The notes under the pieces: generated by a model
What the model was told of the DNA's origin: nothing
What the model saw: the letters and a program-made list of their open reading frames with translations, nothing else
Databases searched by the model: none
Origin: Betaproteobacteria bacterium
GTDB lineage: Bacteria; Pseudomonadota; Gammaproteobacteria; Burkholderiales; SG8-39
DNA length: 6,740 bases
Direction: 5' to 3'
Assembly: GCA_029865405.1 (NCBI GenBank)
Contig: JAOUGZ010000147.1
Location: 1-6,740 of the forward strand
Position numbers and translations under genes: made by a program
In this document: piece after piece, positions 1-5,013 of the stretch
Numbering within the stretch: the first letter of the stretch is position 1
How the letters are laid out: each line of letters begins with the position of its first letter

Positions 1-648
1 GCCCTTCAGGATCAGCGGCAGGTCGTGCCGGTCCTTGAAGCGCTTGACCTGGTCCCAGGAGAGCGCGGCCTGGTAATTGCGGCCAGCCGCGGCACCGGCA
101 CGCCAGGGCTTGACGAAGCGACCGGCGATGTCGCGCTCGCGCCGGCTGTACATCGCCACGTCCACCGTGAGGCAGAACGCCCGGTAGCCGTGCTCGCGCG
201 CGCGGCGCACATGGTCGTCCACCCAGGCATCGTCGCCGCGTACGTAGAGCTGGAAGATGCGCAGCGTGTCGGCGGCGGCGGCGGTCTCTTCCAGCCCCGG
301 CTTGCACACCGAGGACAGCATCTGCGGCACGCCGAACTGCGCGGCGCCGCGCGCTGCCGCCGCCGCGCCGCCTTCGACGAACGATTCGAGCCCGCCGATC
401 GGCGCGAGGAGAACCGGCAGGCGCACCTTCCGGCCGAGGCAGGCTGCGCCCGCGTCCACCCGGCTCACGTCGCGAAGCACGCGCGGCCGGAAGGCGACGG
501 CATCGAGTGCCTGGCGATTGCGGCGCAGCGTGGTCTCGGTCTCGGTGCCGCCGATCAGGTAGCTCCAGGGCCCTGGCGCGAGATTTGCGCGCGCCGCCGC
601 GACGATTTCATGCAAGGTGAGGAATTCCTGCGTCTGCGGCGCGTTCAT
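1..648 (-). CDS. FMN-dependent alpha-hydroxy acid dehydrogenase, N-terminal part (3' end outside window)
   Basis: The frame reads from ATG at 648 to the window edge without a stop, giving 216 residues of a family usually about 350-400 long. The family (glycolate oxidase, L-lactate dehydrogenase LldD, mandelate dehydrogenase) oxidises 2-hydroxy acids to 2-oxo acids with FMN in a TIM barrel. Visible family landmarks, aligned from memory to spinach glycolate oxidase, are Tyr30 before the G-G-T-E-T-E loop (Tyr24), APIGG at 82-86, the LSS strand at 111-113, FQLY with Tyr135 (Tyr129), LTVD at 160-163 (Thr155), RRERD ending near 173 with Arg170 (Arg164), and LPLILKG at the cut end with Lys215 (Lys230). 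The catalytic His and substrate Arg lie beyond the window. Start and upstream stop share ATGA, so translation is probably coupled to the hydrolase gene. Glycolate oxidase Trp108 corresponds to the SSVC region here, so substrate preference is uncertain. The family call is firm; the exact substrate is not known. Confidence 0.93.
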   Translation of the reverse strand, partial: MNAPQTQEFLTLHEIVAAARANLAPGPWSYLIGGTETETTLRRNRQALDAVAFRPRVLRDVSRVDAGAACLGRKVRLPVLLAPIGGLESFVEGGAAAAARGAAQFGVPQMLSSVCKPGLEETAAAADTLRIFQLYVRGDDAWVDDHVRRAREHGYRAFCLTVDVAMYSRRERDIAGRFVKPWRAGAAAGRNYQAALSWDQVKRFKDRHDLPLILKG

Positions 649-1460
649 GCGGCGCTGGGCTCGCCCACTGCCTTGCGCATCGCCAGCACCGCCGCGTTGA
701 AGACCTCCGGATGCTCCAGGTGCGGCAGGTGCCCGCAGCCCGGAATCAGCTGCAGCGACGCGTTCGGCAACGCGGCGGCGATGCGCCGGGCGTTGGTCTC
801 GGGCGGCGTGCGCAGGTCCTTCTCGCCGACCACCACCGTCGCCGGGCAGGTCACCGCGGCCGCCTCGCGCGGCACGTCGACCGCGCCCAGCATGCGTGCG
901 GCCTGCGCGTAGCCGGCGGCGTTGAGGCCGTCGGCGTTCTTGATCCAGGCAAGCACCTCGGCACGCGTGCCGGGCGCGACGAGCCCGTCGGCATCGGCCT
1001 CGCGCATCTTCTTCATGCCGAGCGACGCGGCGAGCGCGACGCGGGCGGCCACGCGCTGCTCGCGCTCCGCGGGCGGCAGCGAGCCCCAGCCTGCGGCGGG
1101 ACCGCCGAGCACGAGCGCGCGCACGCGCCGCGGGAACAGCCGTGCGAACACGACGCCGGTCGGCGTGCCCCAGGAGTTGGTGCCGATGATCGCGGTCTTG
1201 ATGGCGAGCGCATCGAGCAGGCGCGCCAGCGCCTGGGCGTACGCCTCGACGCTGGGCGCTTCGCCCGCGAGCGGCTTCGACCCGCCGTAGCCGGGTGCGT
1301 CCCAGGCAACGACGCGGAAATGCTGTCCCAGCGGACCGTACTGCAGGCGCCAGCCCACCGATGTCGAGCCGATGCCGTGCAGCAGCACGAGCGCGGGGGC
1401 GTCCCTGGCGCCGGATTCGCGGTACGTGAAGTCGGCGGCGGATCTCTGTTCGGGCAGCAT
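645..1460 (-). CDS. alpha/beta-fold hydrolase
   Basis: This 271-residue protein has the normal length and order of a single-domain alpha/beta hydrolase, probably cytoplasmic since no signal peptide is seen. The oxyanion-hole motif LLHGIG lies at 26-31 and the WDAPGYGGS turn at 53-61. The nucleophile elbow is G-T-N-S-W-G with Ser96, the acid is Asp215 in VGEKD, and the catalytic His244 sits in GCGHLPHLEHPE. A helical cap occupies roughly 125-200. The elbow reads T-N-S-W-G, so the usual Gly two residues before Ser is Thr94. ATG at 1460 is preceded by GAGG with a 6 nt gap (1467-1470), which supports this start. The stop overlaps the dehydrogenase ATG by 4 nt. Together the pair suggests release of a 2-hydroxy acid, or of its precursor, followed by oxidation; this is inference. 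It could be an esterase, lactonase, epoxide or dehalogenase-type hydrolase, or a C-C hydrolase; the motifs do not decide. Confidence 0.92.
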   Translation of the reverse strand: MLPEQRSAADFTYRESGARDAPALVLLHGIGSTSVGWRLQYGPLGQHFRVVAWDAPGYGGSKPLAGEAPSVEAYAQALARLLDALAIKTAIIGTNSWGTPTGVVFARLFPRRVRALVLGGPAAGWGSLPPAEREQRVAARVALAASLGMKKMREADADGLVAPGTRAEVLAWIKNADGLNAAGYAQAARMLGAVDVPREAAAVTCPATVVVGEKDLRTPPETNARRIAAALPNASLQLIPGCGHLPHLEHPEVFNAAVLAMRKAVGEPSAA

Positions 1461-1466
1461 GGCGGG

Positions 1467-1470
1467 CCTC
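1467..1470 (-). promoter_or_regulatory. ribosome binding site of the alpha/beta-hydrolase gene
   Basis: On the minus strand GAGG ends 6 nt before the ATG at 1460. The short but well-spaced Shine-Dalgarno core supports that ATG as the start, consistent with the hydrolase fold beginning within the first 25 residues. Confidence 0.55.
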
Positions 1471-1568
1471 GATATTTGTGGTTTCGAAGGTCAATGTAGC
1501 GCGCCTTGCGTGCAACTGAACGTGCGCCCTTCGGCAACGGCGCGAATTGCCTGAGCTGCGAAAGGGGA

Positions 1569-1598
1569 TTGACATGCGGGCATATTTGGGAATATTGT
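1569..1598 (+). promoter_or_regulatory. sigma70-type promoter of the DUF6502-DUF5666 operon
   Basis: A perfect TTGACA -35 hexamer lies at 1569-1574. An 18 nt spacer leads to TATTGT at 1593-1598, which matches TATAAT at positions 1, 2, 3 and 6; a 17 nt spacer would give ATATTG. The predicted transcription start falls at about 1604-1606, at or next to the GTG start codon at 1606. The -10 sits inside the dyad at 1584-1605. Assigned by eye only. Confidence 0.6.
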
Positions 1599-1605
1599 CC
1601 CAAAT
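1584..1605. promoter_or_regulatory. operator-like perfect inverted repeat over the -10 and start site
   Basis: The arms ATTTGGGA (1584-1591) and TCCCAAAT (1598-1605) are exact reverse complements separated by 6 nt, centred at 1594.5. The dyad spans the -10 region and ends one base before the GTG start. AT-rich symmetrical DNA in an otherwise GC-rich region is typical of a repressor site. The divergent arrangement and the HTH-like segment of the downstream product make autoregulation a reasonable guess. If transcribed from farther upstream, it would form a hairpin masking the start codon. Confidence 0.6.
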
Positions 1606-2451
1606 GTGAACCGTACGCCACCCTCCCTTGCGGAAGTCATTTCGACCACCGTTGCCCGTCTCTTGGTGCCTCTGGTTCGCGTTCTATTGCGCAACGGTAT
1701 GTCTTTTAACGAATTTTCAGATGTTGCGCGGCGCGTCTTCGTGGAAACCGGGATGCGCGAGTTCGGTATCCCGGGCAAGAAGCAGACGGTTTCCAGGGTA
1801 TCGATCCTGACCGGACTGACCCGCAAGGAAGTCCAGCGTGTCCTCGCCGAGCAAGGGGCGCCTGGTGTGGGCGATACCCGCGAACGCTATAACCGCGCAG
1901 CACGGGTGGTCGCCGGCTGGGTCAGGGATCCGGATTTCGCGGACGCCACCGGCGACCCGGCCAAGCTGGAGCTGGACGCGGGCCCGGCGAGTTTCGCGCT
2001 GCTCGTCAAGCGCTACAGCGGTGATGTGCCGGCACGGGCCGTGCTGGACGAACTATTGCGCGTAGGCGCTGTGGAGCAGGGGCCTGAGGGCCGCATCCGC
2101 CTGCTGTCGCGTGCCTACGTCCCCCGCAACAGCGATATCGACAAGCTCGACATCCTGGGTGCGGACGTGGCCGACCTCGTCGCCACCATCGATCACAACC
2201 TGCAGCGCGGCGTGAGCGATCCGCGCTTTCAGCGCAAGGTGATGTACGACAACGTGCCGGAAGAAGCCATCGCGGAGTTCCGCGCACTCAGTGCTGCCCA
2301 AGCCCAATCGCTCCTCGAAGCGATGGACAAGTGGCTCTCCCGGCACGACCGCGACGTGAATCCGGCCCAACAGGGTACGGGACGCGTGCGTGCCGGGATC
2401 GGCATCTATTACTTCGAGGAAAACCTGGAACAACGGTCAAAGGACAAGTGA
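1606..2451 (+). CDS. DUF6502-like protein, putative helix-turn-helix DNA-binding protein
   Basis: The product is 281 residues with no signal peptide or membrane segment, so probably cytoplasmic. The N-terminal pattern LVPLVRVLLRNGMSFNEF followed by DVARRVFVE (20-47), then GKKQTVSRVSILTGLTRKEV (57-76), matches my memory of the uncharacterised DUF6502 family. The segment at about 61-82 (TVSRVSILTG-LTRKEVQRVL) resembles a helix-turn-helix. The middle (95-170) looks like a helical or winged domain ending in basic GRIRLLSRAYVPR, and the C-terminal half is helical and charged. I chose the GTG at 1606 because the conserved block starts near residue 18, before the first in-frame ATG (codon 32, position 1699), and a TGA at 1570-1572 limits upstream extension. 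No Shine-Dalgarno precedes GTG; the transcript may be leaderless. The lipoprotein gene follows after 1 nt. Function is unknown; a regulator of its own operon is inference. Confidence 0.85.
   Translation: MNRTPPSLAEVISTTVARLLVPLVRVLLRNGMSFNEFSDVARRVFVETGMREFGIPGKKQTVSRVSILTGLTRKEVQRVLAEQGAPGVGDTRERYNRAARVVAGWVRDPDFADATGDPAKLELDAGPASFALLVKRYSGDVPARAVLDELLRVGAVEQGPEGRIRLLSRAYVPRNSDIDKLDILGADVADLVATIDHNLQRGVSDPRFQRKVMYDNVPEEAIAEFRALSAAQAQSLLEAMDKWLSRHDRDVNPAQQGTGRVRAGIGIYYFEENLEQRSKDK
2439..2444 (+). promoter_or_regulatory. ribosome binding site fixing the lipoprotein start
   Basis: AAAGGA lies 8 nt before the ATG at 2453 and inside the last codons of the upstream gene. It decides for 2453 against an in-frame ATG at 2390, which would add 21 polar residues in front of a complete lipoprotein signal peptide. 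Its position implies translational coupling. Confidence 0.75.
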
Positions 2452-2452
2452 C

Positions 2453-3919
2453 ATGAACGCAAACTTTTTTCGCAATTTCGCGCTGGCGGCATCGGTCGTT
2501 TTGACGGTTTCGGCCTGCGGCGGCGGGGGAGACACGACCGCCAGTGGCGGCACCGGGGGCACGGGCGTTAGCTTTGGCGCGGTGACCGATTTCGGCAGCA
2601 TCTTCGTCAACGGCGTGGAGTTCTCCACCAGCGGCGCAACCATTACGCGCGACGACAACTCCATCCCAGAGACTGAGCTCCGCAAGGGCATGGTGGTCGA
2701 GGTACGGGGTTCGATAGCAAGCAGCACGAGCGGCACCGCCACGACCGTTGAGGTCGAGGAAGCCGTGCGCGGGCCGTTGGAGGCGACGCCGACCGGCACG
2801 CCGAGTACCGGAGGGAAGCTGTTCGTGCTCGGTCAAGAAGTACACGTGGACAACACGACGCTGATCGACAACACCCTGCCTGCCTTCGGGTCGATCCTCG
2901 CTGGAACGTTGCTGGAAGTGCACGGTCAACGTAGACCCGACGGATCCATCGCGGCAACCTTCATCGAACGAAAGACCGGGCCCGTGGTGTTCGCGGTGCG
3001 GGGCACGGTGGCGGGTCACAGTTCTTTGGCGCAGACCTTTGCCGTGGGCGCGTTGACGGTAAGTTACGGTGCTGGAACCGTAATAGGCGACATGCCAGTG
3101 CCTAGCGGCAACAACTGGAATGACTTGTTCATCGAGGTGAAGGGCACGATCTGTGCTGGTGTCTTCCCCGTTTGCGGGACGCTGACCGCCACCAAGGTCG
3201 AGCCGGATCGGCTGGGCCTTGCCGACGCCGCCCAGGCCGAGGTCGAGGGCTTCGTGACCACCTTTACGTCGACATCTAATTTCAAGATCGGCGCCCAGCA
3301 GGTTCTCACTACCGGCTCGACAATGTTCCTGGGTGGGGACCAGATCGAGATCGCACAGGGGGTCAAGCTCGAGGTCGAAGGCAGTCTTGCGGGTGGTGTG
3401 CTCACCGCGACCAAGGTGAAGTTCAAGGACAGCGTGAAGATCGAGTCGAATGCGACTGCCAGCGGCGCCACCATAACAGCGGTGGCCGGCCTGCCTGGCA
3501 TCACAGTTACCGCGAACGCATTCACGCAGTTCAAGAACACCGCGGCCACTGCGACGAATCTCGCGCCCTTGAACCTGAGGAGCGTGCGCATTCGCGGCCG
3601 TGCCTCCGGAGCCAACTCGGTGATCGCGACTGAAATCGAGGACCGAGGGCCTGCCGACAATTCGGACGTACGGCTGCAAGGCTTCGCCACAGCTGTCAGC
3701 AATCCCACGTTCGTGATTCTCGGGGTGCAGGTGAACACGAGCGTGCTTCCTAACCCAGCGGGATTCAAGGGCGTGGACGACACTGCCATTGGTTCCGCCG
3801 CCTTCTACAGTGCGATCACCCCCAGTGGCGGGCTCGTGAAGGCGAGGGGCAATATGCCGGCGCCGGCGGCAAATGCGTTGGACTCAACGAACCTCAAAGA
3901 AGTCGAGCTTGAGGACTGA
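2453..3919 (+). CDS. lipoprotein with tandem DUF5666-like repeats
   Basis: The 488-residue product begins with a classical lipoprotein signal: Arg7, a hydrophobic stretch at 9-19 and the lipobox V-S-A-C with Cys22 as the lipidation site. A Gly/Ser/Thr-rich linker follows (23-40). The rest is beta-rich and divides by eye into about six units of 65-75 residues: roughly 41-105, 106-175, 178-250, 260-325, 328-397 and 405-485. Units share a strand with G or F, a V/T-rich strand, then L..G..VEV.G, then G.L.AT.(V/I)E. The first unit (FGAVTDFGSIFVNGVEF then SGATIT) is the most DUF5666-like. Unit 3 carries an insert with Cys234 and Cys241, possibly a disulfide in an exported protein. No catalytic motif is visible, so a structural, binding or envelope role is more likely than an enzyme. 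It probably sits in the outer or inner membrane facing the periplasm or surface. Residue +2 is Gly, not Asp, so inner-membrane retention is not indicated. The gene is 1 nt downstream of the DUF6502-like gene. Function unknown. Confidence 0.9.
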   Translation: MNANFFRNFALAASVVLTVSACGGGGDTTASGGTGGTGVSFGAVTDFGSIFVNGVEFSTSGATITRDDNSIPETELRKGMVVEVRGSIASSTSGTATTVEVEEAVRGPLEATPTGTPSTGGKLFVLGQEVHVDNTTLIDNTLPAFGSILAGTLLEVHGQRRPDGSIAATFIERKTGPVVFAVRGTVAGHSSLAQTFAVGALTVSYGAGTVIGDMPVPSGNNWNDLFIEVKGTICAGVFPVCGTLTATKVEPDRLGLADAAQAEVEGFVTTFTSTSNFKIGAQQVLTTGSTMFLGGDQIEIAQGVKLEVEGSLAGGVLTATKVKFKDSVKIESNATASGATITAVAGLPGITVTANAFTQFKNTAATATNLAPLNLRSVRIRGRASGANSVIATEIEDRGPADNSDVRLQGFATAVSNPTFVILGVQVNTSVLPNPAGFKGVDDTAIGSAAFYSAITPSGGLVKARGNMPAPAANALDSTNLKEVELED

Positions 3920-3936
3920 GTGTATGAGCGCTGCTC

Positions 3937-3967
3937 CCACGTCGCTCGGTACAAATGAAGGACGTGG
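3937..3967 (+). terminator. possible stem-loop downstream of the lipoprotein gene
   Basis: CCACGTC (3937-3943) and GACGTGG (3961-3967) are exact reverse complements with a 17 nt loop, 17 nt after the stop codon. The large loop and the absence of a following T run argue against an intrinsic terminator. It could be a transcript 3'-end stabiliser or chance. Confidence 0.25.
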
Positions 3968-4114
3968 TCCGCCGGTGTAGGGCCGAGAGAAGCGGGCACG
4001 CGGCTTTACTGGCCGCTCCTTGTCCCAAGCAGCGCGTGCGCCGCTCCTGTCGCCGAGCGGCGACGGCCGGGCCGGCAGATCGACCAGCGCTCGGAGTCGA
4101 GGCAGCAGGCGGCG

Positions 4115-4120
4115 TAAAAT
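4115..4120 (+). promoter_or_regulatory. -10-like box upstream of the coiled-coil membrane protein gene
   Basis: TAAAAT matches TATAAT at five of six positions and stands out in GC-rich surroundings, 28 nt before the ATG at 4148. No good -35 is found 16-18 nt upstream. It predicts a short leader of about 20 nt containing GGAAA (4139-4143) as a weak ribosome binding site. Confidence 0.45.
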
Positions 4121-4147
4121 CGCGCGTTCTCCGCATCCGGAAACGCC

Positions 4148-4819
4148 ATGCCCGCCGCAGCCCGCAGCAGAATCCTCCTCGGCGCCTTTGTCGGCGTCAT
4201 CGCGCTCGCCATCGCCGGCACGTTCTTCTATGGCGCGAAGAAGCGGCGCGACCTGGAGTCGAGCGCCACGGCGAGCGTGGCCGACGCCACGGCGCGGCTG
4301 CGCGCCGCCGCCGGCATGCCGCTGGACGCGCCGCAGGCCGCGGCGCAGCTGCAGGCGCACGAGGCGGTGCTGGCGCAGCACCTGGAGCGCCTGCGCGCCG
4401 AGGATGCGTCGCGCAACAAGGTGCTCGCCGAGGCCGCCGAGCTCTACCTGGTCGACGTGCACGCCATCGTGCGCGTGCGGGCCGGCGCCGCGCGTGCGTT
4501 CGCCGCGGCGCTCGCCAGCCGTCGCGCGCTCGCCGCGCACATCGAGAACGCCGAGGGCCGCGGCGCGGGCTGGATCCAGCGCGCGCTCGCGCTCAAGGAC
4601 CGGGCCGAACGCGATAACTTCGACTACCGCTCGGCGCTGGGCGCGCTCGCCGGCCTGTACGACGCGCACCGGGAGTCGCAGGACAAGCTGCGCGCCGTGG
4701 CGCCGGGCACGCCGCTCCTCGAGGAGGCGGAGCGCGCGCGCCTGCACCAGGCGGCGCAGGCGGCCGAGGCCAAGGCGGCGCAGGATCTCGAGCAGCTGCG
4801 GCGCCTGCCGATCGGCTGA
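4148..4819 (+). CDS. membrane-anchored Ala-rich helical (coiled-coil) protein of unknown function
   Basis: I do not recognise this 223-residue protein. One hydrophobic segment lies at about 9-28 (ILLGAFVGVIALAIAGTFFY), followed directly by KKRR at 31-34. The remainder is almost entirely predicted helix rich in Ala, Glu, Arg and Leu, with coiled-coil-like stretches at about 63-98 and 190-218. A short break GTPL at 187-190 precedes the last helix. The N-terminus has only two Arg, whereas KKRR flanks the other side. The positive-inside rule therefore would place the helical domain in the cytoplasm, although an N-in signal anchor with a periplasmic domain remains possible. GGAAA before the ATG and TAAAAT farther upstream support the start. 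Its TGA overlaps the ATG of the 64-residue membrane protein gene (TGATG). The strong third-position G/C bias supports real coding. The pair may form a membrane complex; this is inference. Confidence 0.8.
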   Translation: MPAAARSRILLGAFVGVIALAIAGTFFYGAKKRRDLESSATASVADATARLRAAAGMPLDAPQAAAQLQAHEAVLAQHLERLRAEDASRNKVLAEAAELYLVDVHAIVRVRAGAARAFAAALASRRALAAHIENAEGRGAGWIQRALALKDRAERDNFDYRSALGALAGLYDAHRESQDKLRAVAPGTPLLEEAERARLHQAAQAAEAKAAQDLEQLRRLPIG

Positions 4820-5013
4820 TGGCGCTCTGGAAGCGCTTCTGGCTGCTCGGCACGGCGATCTGGGTGGTGGTGTGCGCGCTCAACGCCGCCACCATCCTCG
4901 CGTTCAGCGACGGCGAAGAAGCGAAGGCGGTCCAGCCGCTCATCCTGGCGCTCGCCGTGCCGGCGCTCGCCTACGCGCTGCTCTGGCTCTATTTCCGCCT
5001 GCGGCGCAGGTAG
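4819..5013 (+). CDS. small two-helix membrane protein, hypothetical
   Basis: The 64-residue product has two hydrophobic helices, at about 7-29 (FWLLGTAIWVVVCALNAATI...) and 41-59, joined by an acidic turn SDGEEAK (30-36). Lys5-Arg6 at the N-terminus and RLRRR at the C-terminus predict both ends in the cytoplasm with the acidic turn outside. No family is recognised and no catalytic motif is visible. The start is fixed by TGATG overlap with the preceding coiled-coil gene, with no Shine-Dalgarno of its own, so translation is probably coupled. Its last eight codons overlap the 3' end of the convergent enoyl-CoA hydratase gene by 25 nt. The topology is clean, which makes a chance ORF unlikely. A partner or topology helper for the upstream protein is a guess. 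Confidence 0.75.
   Translation: MALWKRFWLLGTAIWVVVCALNAATILAFSDGEEAKAVQPLILALAVPALAYALLWLYFRLRRR

Larger units (their letters stand above)
1461..1605. promoter_or_regulatory. divergent intergenic region between the hydrolase operon and the DUF6502 operon
   Basis: These 145 nt separate two divergently transcribed operons and must hold both promoters. The rightward promoter and its dyad are listed separately. For the leftward operon only a weak candidate is visible: minus-strand TTCAGT and TACATT hexamers 16 nt apart, lying at about 1515 and 1493. There is also a minus-strand TTGACC at 1489-1494 without a convincing -10. No tRNA or small ORF is apparent here. Confidence 0.6.
3920..4147. other. 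spacer between the lipoprotein operon and the membrane-protein pair
   Basis: No convincing gene is seen in these 228 nt. The spacer holds a 7 bp inverted repeat near its left end, overlapping GC-rich hairpins at 4041-4064 and a -10-like TAAAAT close to the next gene. None of the hairpins is followed by a T tract, so a rho-independent terminator is not established. Confidence 0.6.

Noticed and set aside
25..912. A 295-codon plus-strand frame opposite the dehydrogenase and hydrolase genes
   Set aside because: Both minus-strand products carry full family motifs; the plus-strand product is His/Arg/Ala-rich without motifs.
2390..2452. N-terminal extension of the lipoprotein from an upstream ATG
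   Set aside because: It would bury the lipoprotein signal peptide behind 21 polar residues and overlap the upstream gene, while ATG at 2453 has AAAGGA at good spacing.
2288..3679. A 463-codon minus-strand frame opposite the lipoprotein gene
   Set aside because: The plus strand encodes a complete lipoprotein with signal peptide, lipobox and repeats. The antisense product has no recognisable motif and is explained by GC-rich third positions.
3937..3967. Rho-independent terminator after the lipoprotein gene
   Set aside because: The stem is real, but the loop is 17 nt and there is no T tract, so it is kept only as a low-confidence stem-loop.
3884..4747. A 287-codon minus-strand frame over the spacer and coiled-coil gene
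   Set aside because: It overlaps the end of the lipoprotein gene and the better-supported plus-strand gene, which has a membrane segment and coupled neighbour. The product is Arg-rich and motif-free.
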